In this document: in pieces, positions 1 through 10,739 of the stretch | Layout: every line of letters begins with the position of its first letter | Numbering within the stretch: the first letter of the stretch is position 1 | Origin: Nitzschia sp. DOCU1 | Lineage: Eukaryota; Bacillariophyta; Bacillariophyceae; Bacillariales; Bacillariaceae | Assembly: GCA_951394045.1 (NCBI GenBank) | Contig: OX595991.1 | Span: forward strand, 744,001-808,000 | DNA length: 64,000 nt | Reading direction: 5' to 3' | Notes under the pieces: model-generated | The model's input: only the letters and a program-made list of their open reading frames with translations | Database searches by the model: none | What the model was told of the DNA's origin: nothing | Translations under genes and position numbers: made by a program

Positions 1-482
1 TACTTCATCATGACTTCGTCAATAGAAGGTTTTAGATGTGGCGGTAAAACTGCCATACTCGTGGGCTCAGGTGTGCATAAGGGGAGAAAGGTTTTATAAT
101 TCCAGTTGTAATCCACGACCACCGTCAGGAAGCAAGTCGGTGGTTGTTGACAGAATACTTGGTCTGAATAGTAGTGCTGGATCATCTTCACGAACGCGTA
201 TGCGGAAATATTTCGCCATCGAGCAAAGGCCTCTAATTGCTCCTGAGAGACGTCTGGTTTTTGTTCTAGAAATCTAGCCGTTTCTGCAAGCTTCTTGGCG
301 CAGATTGCCTTGTGCGTGGGCCAATCCTTGACTTGACATTCTCGGCTGCAGTACGTTGCCCCTTTGCACCGGGCGCACACCAAATTCGAAATCGCGTCTT
401 GCCTACAGACCGTACATTTAAATGTCAAGTCTGACATTTTCCTCAAGGCTTCTTTGGCGTCCTTCTTGGATTCAATTGACAT
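1..482 (-). CDS. MYND zinc-finger protein, partial (runs off the left edge)
   Basis: An open frame starts at the ATG complementary to 480-482 and stays open to the first base of the window, so the C-terminus is missing. About 160 residues are visible. Residues 24-61 form a MYND finger: CTVC, then CARC, then YCSRECQ, then HKAIC, giving the usual C-x2-C / C-x2-C / C-x3-C / H-x3-C zinc ligands. MYND fingers usually bind proline-rich partner peptides; no SET domain or other enzyme domain is visible in the part present. The region after the finger is ordinary globular sequence without a recognised fold. A second MYND gene lies just upstream in the same orientation (576-806), 93 bases away, which suggests local duplication. 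An intron cannot be excluded. Confidence 0.75.
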   Translation of the reverse strand, partial: MSIESKKDAKEALRKMSDLTFKCTVCRQDAISNLVCARCKGATYCSRECQVKDWPTHKAICAKKLAETARFLEQKPDVSQEQLEAFARWRNISAYAFVKMIQHYYSDQVFCQQPPTCFLTVVVDYNWNYKTFLPLCTPEPTSMAVLPPHLKPSIDEVMMK

Positions 483-575
483 TGTTGCTGTTTGATGTCG
501 TTTGATAGTAGCGAAATGTGAGAAGCGCGCTCAACGCATGATCCCCCGCAGGAATAAAAGTAAGGACTGGTCTGT

Positions 576-806
576 TTATAACTGACCTATCTCTTGAAGT
601 ACGTCTTCAGTATGTTTCTGCGCCACCGCTCGACGCTTATTCTCTTCTACAGACAAACACACTTTGCGATGTTCCTTCCAGTGCTTGCGCTGACATTCTC
701 GGCCGCAATAAAACACCTCGGCGCTTGTGATCCTGCAAGGAATGCAGTGATGCTTGGCGCCCTCTTTGTGGCAGGACGTACACTTCTCATTACTGCTCGG
801 CGTCAT
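576..806 (-). CDS. small MYND zinc-finger protein
   Basis: A 76-residue frame from the ATG complementary to 804-806; the frame stays open upstream to 878 but without another ATG. Residues 9-48 carry a complete MYND pattern: CTSC, CIPC, FYCGRECQ and HRKVC. The tail is a short charged helix. The protein is little more than the finger, so it is either a stand-alone adaptor or the last exon of a longer gene whose upstream exon I could not find. It lies head-to-tail with the partial MYND gene at the left edge. Known for the family: MYND fingers mediate protein-protein contacts. The partner is unknown. Confidence 0.6.
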   Translation of the reverse strand: MTPSSNEKCTSCHKEGAKHHCIPCRITSAEVFYCGRECQRKHWKEHRKVCLSVEENKRRAVAQKHTEDVLQEIGQL

Positions 807-1232
807 CGTTGGTTTTGAATTCAATATGATGAGAGCTTCAAGATAAGATCTTCTGTCGAGAGTGGGTCTGTCAATCAAAAATGAGAAGCGTTTTTCTCGA
901 ATGGGGCCGGTCGTGCATGAACCTTTGCCTCTTACCTACTACACCAGGCTTTGTAGGTATCCAATAGGTGCAAAAGTACGCACCATTGTTTGGTCGAATG
1001 GGTCGTCCACGACAAGAGAGGAAGTGGGAGAGAGATGAGACGCGACGGCGAGATGGCGTCTCTCCCTCGAACGATAATAACAGATTCAAAACAACAGTGG
1101 TCTGAATTTTCACCTTTGTCTCAAAAGTGTAAAAGCCACCAGTGATTATATGAGGCACAATGAGAGGCAAAGGAGTTCCATAGTGAGCTGTACCTCAGAT
1201 CCGAAAAGCGCACAACGAAAGTACAGTGTTTC
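807..1232. other. intergenic region between divergent genes
   Basis: 426 bases between the minus-strand MYND gene and the plus-strand sulfotransferase. It should hold both promoters. I see no RNA gene, repeat or convincing reading frame. Confidence 0.4.
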
Positions 1233-2544
1233 ATGCGGTTCAGGAAGAGTCCTGCCGCCAAGGCGTCTGTCGTTGTAGTTCTGCTAATGCTGGGCATCAC
1301 CAATGTATCAAAATCGATATGGGGTCCTGGTTTGTCTTCATCGCCCATGGAATGGGACTCGCCAACTGCAAAAATCCCATATGAGAGAAGCTCTGAACCT
1401 GATCAACAGTTGGACACTTTCAGCAAGAATGTTGGCACATTCAACTCCACTTTAGACTCTACGTGGCCAGTTCCCATTCGCAAGATGTTCATGGCGGACG
1501 GGGTTCCCACCAACAATACAAGACTTCTTCTTGATTTCGTTATTGCTGGTTTTGCCAAATGTGGAACTACTGCTTTGGGTTCTTGGTTCGGCAGCCATCC
1601 CGAGATCAAGATTCAGAAAGGCGAGCAATACCACTACACTGGCGACATCAAGAAAATGGTGTTATCCTTATTTTTCAATCTTCCAAAAAGTGGTCCAATC
1701 AGTCCCTATGAAATGAAGAAAGGATTTCGTTCTCCACATTTTATCCAAACGTACCAGTAAGTCGCTGTATCAATCTGAGATGCCCGAAATTTTCCTTCGG
1801 GAATTCGTGGTGCTCACTGTGCTTCGGTCGTCTACAAGGGGAAATTTATATTTGCATAAACACTTTCCCGACGCAAAGATCATTGTCACCGTTCGTCACC
1901 CCTTGTTGTGGTTTGAATCCTATTATAATTATCGGCTAGAACAAAACGAATTGATGCTTCTAAAGGGAACGCCAAACGAATTGATCGGAGAACTTACTTG
2001 CCGAGGCTGCAAGATGCATTTCATTCTTTCCACCGCCAAGGGACACTTCCATCGATACCTCGCCCGACTTCGCAAAACTCCTCTCAGTGATCCTGATGAA
2101 TTGCAGTGGCTAGGATCTCCCCACGGACAGGAAAAGCCCCCGTTGGAAAATATGATCAAAATCAATAATCCAGTGTTTTTCATGGAAATGTCGCAACTTG
2201 GCGACTCCAATGAGACACGATCCAAACAACTTCGCCGCGATTTGCAAAAATTTCTTGGCCTCAAGACTGAGTTTCATGGCAACGAAATCCCAAAAATCCG
2301 CCCGAGTCGAGCGATCATCCAGAAGTATCCTCAAAATTTCACGCGAGTCAACTTGTGCGAGGATGAGTACCTGCCTGTCCGGACAGAGCTCATGCATACT
2401 TCACGGAATGCATCTATCTGGTTCCGAAAGTACTTTCTGCAAAGTAATGAAGTGTTTGTGTCTAGTCGCGAATACCTTGTTGAGATCCTAGAAGGGTGGA
2501 TGGAGGATCTTTGCCAGCAACGTGCCGCCAAATCCGCTGGTTAG
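1233..2544 (+). CDS. membrane-anchored sulfotransferase (two exons)
   Basis: Exons 1233-1756 and 1839-2544, joined across an 82-base GT-AG intron (donor GTAAGT at 1757, acceptor ctacaag at 1838). The phase-2 join is consistent and gives 409 residues. A hydrophobic segment at about residues 11-27 looks like a type II signal anchor, placing the enzyme in the Golgi lumen. The 5'-phosphosulfate loop is K109-C-G-T-T in FVIAGFAKCGTTALGSWF. The 3'-phosphate motif is TVRHPLLWFESYYNYR with Arg at about 194. These are the two PAPS-binding signatures of carbohydrate sulfotransferases, so transfer of sulfate from PAPS to a glycan is the likely reaction. The spacer between the motifs is short for the family, so a small exon may be misplaced. 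The acceptor sugar cannot be told. A second, unrelated-looking sulfotransferase lies at 23124-24641. Confidence 0.8.
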
Positions 2545-3359
2545 AAGTGGACCTTGCCTTGGTCGTTCCCGCTCTAACTTTGGGATAGGCCAGTCCTTGT
2601 TCGAGGTATGGGGTGTAGGACATTGGACCGACCAAGTAATGGGGGCAGTGCATCGGGCGTAGAAATCCATGCCTTACGCTGGACAGAATGATTGCAACAT
2701 GCTCTGTTGGCCAGGGCCTTCAAATAAATTCGGTGATGATCGTGAGCCCCACCGACCGACGCTCCTCTTAGGCCCTACCAAAAACCGCCGCAGCAATCTT
2801 CCGGGTGGGTGGTAGGTAAATAAAATTCGGTGCCTGCGACCTCGGATCGGCATCGGCAATGTCTCGGCATGGCGGAGTCTGCCAAGCAAAGTTGATTCAT
2901 TCTCGATAAGTAGGTGGTATTAAAGCTCGGAAGGCGACTAGCTAGTACGATACTGTCATATATACGGCCCCTTGCTACATCGTAGAGATGATGTGATACT
3001 TCATTTGTTTGGCCTTCGCGACCATAGTTTTTGTCTGACCGTCATACGTGTCGGCAATTGAAGCTCATAACTCATTGCGCATCACGCGCGATCATCAATG
3101 GTCCAACCAAAAAAAGATCGCGGCGGGCCGGGGCGGGGCGGGGCATGCATCGTGCCGATCGCAACCAACACAATGAAGATCGCCATAGTATCTATCTTGG
3201 TCGTGGGGAGTGTTTGTTGAGACGACTTTGTACCAAAGTGTTTCTTCCCTTGCAGTCCCTTCTGATTTTTATTTCGGTATTTGCTGGGGGACGGTAGAGA
3301 GACGTCTACAGACGAAAAGGTGTCTGTGCTCCGAGTTCCCCAAATAAATTACGAGCATC
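2545..3359. other. intergenic region
   Basis: 815 bases between the sulfotransferase stop and NAA25. It holds a G-rich run near 3120-3145 and scattered short frames without protein character. The NAA25 promoter should lie at its right end. No RNA gene or repeat seen. Confidence 0.4.
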
Positions 3360-6300
3360 ATGTCCAAGCTCCACCCTGTCTATGTGGCACTCGACAACTA
3401 CCAATATAACCGAGCTATCAAGCTAGCATCGGCTTTACCAGACTCCAACGTTCTGGGGAAAGCCTTGCTGGCACATGCATATTACAAGTCGGGACAACGG
3501 TATCAGTCCTTGGTTACTCTTTATAAGATCTTGACTGGCCTTGCTGGGAGCGAGGAATTCTTCTGTGAACTTAAATTGGATGTAGAAAATGCACTGGAAG
3601 CCTTTGAAGAGCGGGAACAACAAGCCAATAAGCAGGTCACAGTCGAGCCCGCACCGTCGGCTGCTTCCAAGAAAGGGAAGAAGGGCAAGAAAAAGCCAGC
3701 GACAACAACGAACAGTCCAGCAGCTGCCGCCACGTCTGCAAATGAAGCAGTAGGAGCAGGTCTGGATTTGCTGGATATTCTTTTGACGAAACCAACCCTA
3801 ACGGAAAACTGGGATTCCTTACCACTTTCATCTAGTGCTATCACCGACGAGGTATGTTTTGAAAGCAACGTCGGTCAATGACTCCTATCAATCTAACTTG
3901 GTTTTGTCGTTCTCTCGTTGGCAATTGCACGTGAAGACTACGCTCGGGACAATGTCAGTGACTTTGAACGGGTTAAAACTACCGTTAACGGCGTATCAGA
4001 TTTACTCGTGGGGTATTTCGAATAAAGAGGGGGCGACAGAGGTTAACTTACGGAAAACTTTCTCGCTTGGCCTCGCCGTGCTAGCGGCGCCTTCTAAATG
4101 GACGACGGCATGCCAGGAGAAAATCACGGCGCATGTCCTTTCACATATTCAGATGGTGGCGTTGCAGTGGGCGCGAACGTATGCAAATCAACCTGGGGGG
4201 TTGACAACTTTCTATCCAATGCTGGCGACGGCGTGGGCTGCGCAGAGCGTGCTTTGGCAATTGCAGTGGCTCCCAGAGGACGATAAACGTTCGATGATAT
4301 TACCCCGATTAGCCGAATCAATGGCACAGAAACTTCTACAGCAGGAGGATGGCATTTCGAAGTCGGCGGAAATTCAATTGCTAGCCGTTCGCGTGCTGGA
4401 GCACCAGTCTAAATGGGAAGAAATGTTGGAGATTCTGAAAGAGCCTTCCTCTGACGAATCGGATGGGCAGTCATCTCCTATGGTTGTTTCGGACTTTGGC
4501 GTCGCCTTCAGTCGACAAGAAATACTCAAAGAGCGAGCAAGGATTATGATGCAGCTAGACAGACATGATGCGGCGAAAGAAATTTACGAACAGCTTCTGG
4601 CGAAAAGTCCAGATGACTGGTCCTGTTGGAAAGGGCACTTGGAATGCTGTACAAAACTTGATAATATTCCCTTGACAAAAGAATTGGTGGGTTGTGTTCT
4701 TTCCGAACAGGCTGGCGAAAAGTACCCACTGCGGGGGCCGTTTCTGATGAAGGTGGAGTTGGAGGCTCACATGGTTCGATGCAACCCAAGCGGATCCGCG
4801 TTGAAGGCTCTGTCTTCCTCGATTCAGGAATACGGAAATATGTTTGCGTCTCGAGCAGTGTGTGCCTTCTCCGATTTGGAGCTATACCTGGAGCTTGTCC
4901 TTGCAACGGTAGTAGACGATGCAATCCAGATTGTGGAGGATCTTTTGAAGTATGCGAAAGACATGCGAGTTGCCAACAGTGCTCCTTCGGAAAACGACTC
5001 ATGCACCAACAAGGAACGCCAATGCCGACTTCGGGCGTTTATCTTTGCCGTCAAATTTAATCATAAGATTCTTGCCAAGTACGTGGATCTGCAAGATCTC
5101 TGGCTACCCGACTGGGTTGAGCTGGTGAAAGAGTGGAAGGCCACGTTATCCATGAGTTCCTCTAACGAGGGTGAAGAGGTAAGTTCTGGGCTGCTGCAAT
5201 GGCATAGTCACTTTAGGCAAAACTGACCAGAAAGTAATGCTTGGTTCTCCCTCGCCAGTCGCAAAAAGAAGTCAAGCCCGGAGATGATTTGGCGCTCCTG
5301 GCTGTGCAACAGCTTTTGTACAAAAATCAAGGGGATGTGGGGTGCCAAGTCGTTGGTCTAGCCTTGCTTGAGTTGGCGATCGATCACTCACCCGACAACG
5401 CATACCTCAAAATATTGGCCATCTACGTTTACTATTTGCTAGATTCGGTTGAGATTGCATATGCTATTTATCAAACTATGGGCATCAAACATATCCAGTT
5501 GGACTCCTGCACCTTCATAATACTTCCATATCTACTGGAAGGCGGGTTCTACAATGAAGCGATTGAGGTTTGCAATGCGCTACTACGATTTCAAGCCGGC
5601 ACCGCACGAGATTGCGGAGACTATGCCGGTCGGGCGATGGAGGGCGGGACAATCACAAAAGCCAACGAGTTTTTGGTATTTCAAAGAAAGAAGATTAGCG
5701 CCAGTCTTGCGGTGCTGGATGCAAAAGGGAAGATTTTGGATTGCGCGGTTCTATTCGGGACAATAGTGCCTGGGAGAAAGAATGACGAGTTTCCAATTAT
5801 GCAAGGCGCTTTGGGTGCCCTTCAAGGGATTGTAGGAGGTGACGAAGATATGGCTCGTGCGGCACAAATGGTGGAGGAGGTCCACAACCCATACGCGGCC
5901 ATGAACGTTGTTTCCTGGGTAGATCATGGTGGGAGCGTGGCGGACTGCATCGACATGGCAGACAACCGCGATCTTTCCATCCTTTGCAACCAAATTCTAC
6001 TCCAAACGCCCCCACCAAGTCGGGAAGAAATCGCACGAGATGCTCTTCGCCGTGGGCACATTCACGGTATGTTGATACGAGCAACACTCTGCCTGGACGC
6101 TGCAAAAGGACCGAAAAAGGGGAAAATCGTCAAACCCACCGAGCAACTTGATAGACGAACGAAGAGCCTCTTGGATAGTGTCTCTGGTCTTGAGGCTTTC
6201 ATGTCCCAACAGCCTGTCTCTGCAACAAACACGGATGGATCTAGGGCTCTATTGACCACCGCCCTGCAACTTTGCCGGGTTCTCGCTGTCATCAATGCCG

Positions 6301-6892
6301 GGATGCCCTTGGCTAATGATGATTCGCTGGAGGATCGGGAGCAGCGAGCCTACGACCTCTTGAATACGCAAGCGCTGTCACAATTGAAATTGGCCGAAGA
6401 GGTCCTCACCTTTTCGGTCAAAAGTACCGCATCGCTTCTCCCGAACTTTGTTGTTCCGCTATTTGCCGTCTTTCGTATGTGTGCAAACATTTGCGACTTG
6501 TATGGTTGGGGCAAGCGCAAGTTCAAATCAAAACGACCCGCCGAGGCTCTGAAAGAAGTAGCGGCCATCTTCTCCCGTCTGATTTCCAAAATGCTTGCCA
6601 GCCTGTCAAGGTAAGGGATTGCTCTAGAAATCTCAAAACGCCCCGAGACATGAAAACTCACGCCTATGAATTATCTATGCATCGCTATAGTTTACCCGCT
6701 ACCGACGAGTTGCGTGGGGATGAGCTCAACATTTCTGTCCCATCCGAACTGCAAAGTTTAGTTGGTGACCAGGCAGTGTCGGGTGCATTGGATGCTGTGG
6801 CGCAAGCTCGGTACAGGACGAGACTAAGAATCGAGCCAATTCTCCAACAAATGAACGAGTACTTGGATTCGTTCGATGTCAAGGATGACTAA
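3360..6892 (+). CDS. NAA25: NatB N-terminal acetyltransferase auxiliary subunit NAA25/Mdm20 (four exons)
   Basis: Exons 3360-3851, 3937-5178, 5259-6610 and 6691-6892; introns of 85, 80 and 80 bases, all GT-AG and phase-consistent, giving 1095 residues. NAA25 is the ribosome-docking TPR scaffold that activates NAA20 in NatB, which acetylates Met-Asp/Glu/Asn/Gln N-termini in the cytosol. Family landmarks in order: HPVYVALDNYQYNRAIKLA at residues 5-23; the ITDE/TTLGTMSV junction across intron 1; LPRLAESMAQKLL; LLAKSPDDWSCWKGHLE; LRGPFLMKVELE; and, in exon 3, LAIDHSPDNAYLKILAIYVYYL, MGIKHIQLDS and FLVFQRKKI. A Lys/Ala-rich low-complexity insert (residues 85-140) is unlike the animal protein. The gene is convergent with BCAS2; the stops are 34 bases apart. 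Expected partner: an NAA20 gene elsewhere. Confidence 0.9.
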
Positions 6893-6926
6893 CCCCATGT
6901 GTGCTAATGAGAATCCATTACAGCTA

Positions 6927-7550
6927 CTATGCGTTTTCATCGCGCTTTCGTTTCAGAGACAACTCTCTTCGTAGACCTTCATTTGCGTGCTCTAGCTGAT
7001 TTCTCCGATACACCATCTGTTGATAGTCAGTGGTCAGTTGATCTAGTTGCGGGCCGTACTGTTGCTCTTGCGCCTGTTGCCGTTGGTAATTGATTTCCTC
7101 GACCGCCTCTCTCTGGTCAGCCAACGCTTTTGTCCATTGAGCTTGGAGCGGCTCGATCACTTGAGACAAGTAGGCCTTCCAGTTCACGACAGCCTCATCC
7201 TTTTCAGCATCTACTGTCAGCCCCCGGATCCTTTCGGCTTCGAATTGCGTCCGAGCCTGAGGAAGAGCAACATTTCGCCATTCATCGAGTGAGATGGGTC
7301 GAGCAATTTTAGGTGGTTGAAAACTTTGCTCGTCTTCGCCTCGAGGTACGAATTCATTGTCGACAACTCTAGCGGCATATTCAGCCTTCATCAAGGAACT
7401 CCGGAATTTTATTGGTGGCATCTTTTTCAGAGGCCGAGGCTGTGATTGCTTCATCTCCTCTTCAATCAAAGCGAGTGCATATTCCTCGTAGTCTTGATGG
7501 ACTGCTTCAATGTACGGAAGGGAATCCATGACAACACTGGCATCATTCAT
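6927..7550 (-). CDS. BCAS2: pre-mRNA splicing factor SPF27 (BCAS2 family)
   Basis: A single-exon frame of 207 residues from the ATG complementary to 7548-7550. BCAS2/SPF27 is a core subunit of the Prp19 (NineTeen) complex and acts in spliceosome activation in the nucleus. The N-terminus VVMDSLPYIEAVHQDYEEYALALIEEEM matches the family opening (VVDALPY...LVEEE). It is followed by a Pro/Lys stretch, then WRNVALPQARTQFEAERIRGL, a central VNWKAYLSQVIEPLQAQWTKAL helix, and a coiled coil with INYQRQQAQ at residues 150-200. Length is close to the usual 200-225. The basic tail KRKRDENA resembles a nuclear signal. The gene is convergent with NAA25. An alternative identity is unlikely. Confidence 0.88.
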   Translation of the reverse strand: MNDASVVMDSLPYIEAVHQDYEEYALALIEEEMKQSQPRPLKKMPPIKFRSSLMKAEYAARVVDNEFVPRGEDEQSFQPPKIARPISLDEWRNVALPQARTQFEAERIRGLTVDAEKDEAVVNWKAYLSQVIEPLQAQWTKALADQREAVEEINYQRQQAQEQQYGPQLDQLTTDYQQMVYRRNQLEHANEGLRRELSLKRKRDENA

Positions 7551-8108
7551 CTTTGTGGTTTGCTGGTCAGATCGAGCTTAAAGACTCGTTAGAAGGCCGG
7601 GAGCTATATTTTGTACGGCTTAGAGAGAGATGAGGGGCGACTGAAACATTTGGACAACTGCTCAAACTCTATAGGCTTCGACGCGAGAAGCGCAAGTAAG
7701 GCATCATCTTTCGCAGATCATTATCGGCGTCGTCGTCGTCTCTCATCTCGCGAGAACGGCCATTGCCCCTTTTTGCTGACTATGGAACTTCTCCAACGGA
7801 CGACAGGCAGACTAATTTAAGGACTCATTCGACCCAACTAAGACGACGGAGCAGTCGGAGTACAGTATCGTACGGTAGTGGTACTTTCTCTCTAGCATTT
7901 TGGCACGCGCACATCGATCGTGCGAAATTGGACTACTACTATGTGCCGATGACGCCTTTGCCATTATCATGGGCGACTCAAGAGTGGTAGCAGAGCAGAA
8001 GTAATACACGTGATAATATCTTCTGGGGAACACCCGCCAAAGAAGCCCATGATGCTACCGGTCTAACGAGAAAGCAGAAAGAACACCAATAGCTAAGATA
8101 ACTCGTTG
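7551..8108. other. intergenic region
   Basis: 558 bases between the start of BCAS2 and the stop of the iron permease. It includes the BCAS2 promoter. Short plus-strand frames at 7611-7990 overlap each other and lack protein character. No RNA gene or repeat seen. Confidence 0.4.
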
Positions 8109-9212
8109 TTATTCTTCTTGTAAGTTAGAAACAGATGGAGATCTTGCTTCTTCCATCTCGCAAAGTTGTTTTTCTTGTCCTTCCTCTCCCCGTGAGGGCG
8201 ACGTACTGTCTCCTTTACTTGACTCATCGAAACAGCTTACAACAGGAGTTGTATTCTCGGGATTAGGAATACTCTCCTCGCTGTCTTGCGTCAGAGATTC
8301 TTCCGCCACAGGTCGCTTACGGCACAACTTGTATTTGCGCCAATGGAGGACCAAGCTGAAGAAGAGCCAGCCCCAGAAAGTTGCAATTTCCAACACTGTT
8401 CTGGTCTCGCTGTAACCGAACGGCTTGAAGAGAGTCATCGGTAAGCGATCGACAGTCCAGAAATCATCGTCTATCTCCCAGACAACGGGAGTGGAGCCAA
8501 ATGCCAATTCCAACTCGTGGCATCCACCCGAGAATAGGCCAGTAGATAGTATCAGCAAAAGGCCCACAGTGAAGATCGTCAGGCCGACAGTACTCTTCAT
8601 TAGTTTGTTGGCTTGATAGATGCCAACGCAAACCACTCCACCCACGACGGAGCCAACGACTGCGCTCAACGGAATGGCTTTTATGTCTTCCCCAGTGAGA
8701 AAATTAGGCAACAAAAAGACGCCGATCTCAGCAACTTCTCTCCAGATATTCCAGGAGACGTTGAAACGAATCGACCGCCTCGTCAAACTCTCAGATGCCG
8801 AGTCCCCCAGGGAGTCCTGAAGCTCGTTTCCTTCACCATTCTTGCTCTTTAGCACTTGGCTCTTTTTGTAGTACAGGCCGAAGAACGTAGGCATCTTTAG
8901 TGACAAGCCAAGTATGCAAAAGCTAGCCACAATTTTAGAAAGCCCCTCGATAATAGTGGAAGTCTTGTCGTTAAAGTCCCGGGAAAGGACAGCCAGGGGA
9001 ATCGCAACGGCTGCGATAACAACGAGAGCACACGCGGCGGCTGCCAGAGCTGAGACTGTGACTGCTCGCAGTGCCTCTTTCTGCGTCATTTCCGAGTTTT
9101 GCCATTGGCTTCGCAGAATCACAGTCCGATACTCGCCGATGATGATGCCGCCCTCCAGGACTTCTCGGGCAAAGATTGTAATGACAGCAAAATTGAAAAG
9201 GTCGGACGACAT
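8109..9212 (-). CDS. FTR1: FTR1-type high-affinity iron permease
   Basis: I take the ATG complementary to 9210-9212, giving 367 residues; the frame is open further up, but FTR1 proteins begin directly with the first membrane helix. FTR1 moves ferric iron across the plasma membrane, usually coupled to a multicopper oxidase. The first helix carries FAREVLEGGIIIGE (residues 14-27), the family R-E-x-L-E iron-binding signature. A second R-E-x-x-E occurs in WREVAEIGVFLLPN in the fourth helix. I count about seven hydrophobic segments. The loop at residues 115-150 and the C-terminal 70 residues are polar and acidic, and the tail is presumably cytosolic. No multicopper oxidase gene is in the window. 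A CACGTG-containing site lies 380 bases upstream (9593-9600). Confidence 0.88.
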   Translation of the reverse strand: MSSDLFNFAVITIFAREVLEGGIIIGEYRTVILRSQWQNSEMTQKEALRAVTVSALAAAACALVVIAAVAIPLAVLSRDFNDKTSTIIEGLSKIVASFCILGLSLKMPTFFGLYYKKSQVLKSKNGEGNELQDSLGDSASESLTRRSIRFNVSWNIWREVAEIGVFLLPNFLTGEDIKAIPLSAVVGSVVGGVVCVGIYQANKLMKSTVGLTIFTVGLLLILSTGLFSGGCHELELAFGSTPVVWEIDDDFWTVDRLPMTLFKPFGYSETRTVLEIATFWGWLFFSLVLHWRKYKLCRKRPVAEESLTQDSEESIPNPENTTPVVSCFDESSKGDSTSPSRGEEGQEKQLCEMEEARSPSVSNLQEE

Positions 9213-10739
9213 GGTTGCAACAGATGATTGATGGAGATAGTTTGTTGTAAACTTCGAAATGAAATATTGGATCAGCAAGTACTGCAAGGCACAGCACACA
9301 GGTTAATCTCAGTCAGCATGGAAGGAAACAAATTATGGCCAAAGTCTTTTGTCCGGGAAAAGGATATTGTGGTTGGATGTGTGCGTGTACATTACCAAAA
9401 AACTTGGTGTTTGCCTTTCTCGATGGCTTCAATCCCCTTGGTTTCATATCGTTCTTATTTACATGCCTCGTTCGGTCCCCCACGCTTATCAGTGATCGTG
9501 GCGAAGTTCCGAAGGTGTCTAACGGGCGCATGACGCGGAGCAATGCTTGAACCGGTTACATTGATACATGAGGAAATGGTTATTACACAATGACACGTGG
9601 GGGAGGGTCTTGAAATCCTTCGGCCTTCTCCATGCTGTGTCGCTTCATAATAATTATTCATGTCTCAGGAAGAAAAGAGGAAAGGGCATGCGTCCAAAGC
9701 GCGTGCTCAATTATATCATTTTCCTTTGCGTTGAGGCACGCGGAGCGGAGGGAAAGGATGGGGTGCGCGCAATTCAACAAAGCCAAATTGAACCTCGTGA
9801 AAATCGACTGCATGGACTGTAATTTGTCTACAAGTACCGAGTCGACCCACCAGAGGTGCCCAATGCAGACCTCCCGTTTGTGCGGCGTGCCGGTAGTCTG
9901 AAGATGGAGGAATATGAAGAAAGCATTGTTGTCGTGATCGTGTGTAGCGAAGGAAGGAGTGGGAATGTATCTTAGGTATTTCACAACCTGTAATGTACGG
10001 TAGGATGCTTTCCAGGTTGTAGGAAAGGGGGACCAGAGGGCCGATCCCCTCCCTCGAGTCGTCGACGCGTCCCCTCCCCGAGCAACACGCGGGTTCGGTA
10101 CGGTACGGAAATATGCCTCTTCTACAGTCAGAAGGGCCTGAAGTAGATTTGAGGCGCTTTTCGCCTCCGAGAGGGAAATATGAGGTCACTGGGACAGAAA
10201 AATAGCTACCTAGTCCAACGATCCTGCCGGAAGTTTCGACTTCAGCACAGATGACGGCAGTCGGAAGGCAATAATTTTGGTCGAGCGGCATAAACAAGTG
10301 AAGGAACACCAAATGGCCTCATTCAACGAAAATAATCGCGTAAAAGACCTCGATGACGTGATTGGAGGCTCTTCTTTCATATTTATTTATTGGCACATTT
10401 TTGACAGAAGAGCCCAGGCACATATGTGCGCTTATAGGGGTATGACGTAGTATGGCGGCCAGCCAATAGAACAGCTGTGAGTCCTGATTCCGGTAACGCG
10501 CCAAAAAAAGTTCTGGTTCGAGAAGGGAAGCATGCCGCTAAGCCACTTCTTGTGCCGTGAACTGAACTTTCGCGAATCTGGAAGTTCATCGGCGCTACCA
10601 TTCCAGTGAAGCGTTGACCTCGCTTGTGGGAATCCGAGGCTCACAATTCGGACAAAACGAAGGATCGCTCTGCGCAATATAATAGCATCATTTTCCCGTC
10701 ACAACAGGAAAGGAAAAGCATTGATAGTAACTGGAAAGA
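9213..10739. other. long intergenic region
   Basis: 1.5 kb upstream of both the iron permease (minus) and the small unknown gene (plus). Several overlapping frames (the longest at 9716-10312, minus) are low in protein character, and I do not call them. A CACGTG site is at 9593-9600. No tRNA-like B box with a pairing stem was found. Confidence 0.4.
9593..9600. promoter_or_regulatory. CACGTG (E-box/G-box) site upstream of the iron permease
   Basis: The octamer ACACGTGG lies about 380 bases upstream of the FTR1 start. It differs at one base from ACACGTGC, which I recall as an iron-deficiency-responsive element reported in Phaeodactylum. A CACGTG core is expected by chance at this frequency, so the role is inferred. 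Confidence 0.3.

Noticed and set aside
3031..3297. 88-codon frame upstream of NAA25
   Set aside because: G-rich, no protein character, lies in the likely promoter.
3930..4024. Alternative reading EDYARDNVSDFE... after NAA25 intron 1
   Set aside because: It ends at a TAA at 4022; the other frame aligns with NAA25 (TTLGTMSV... and onward) and joins in phase.
4544..5002. 152-codon minus-strand frame within NAA25
   Set aside because: Antisense shadow of a well-supported exon.
9716..10312. 198-codon minus-strand frame
   Set aside because: Composition is not protein-like, no motif, and it is overlapped by several other frames of similar length.
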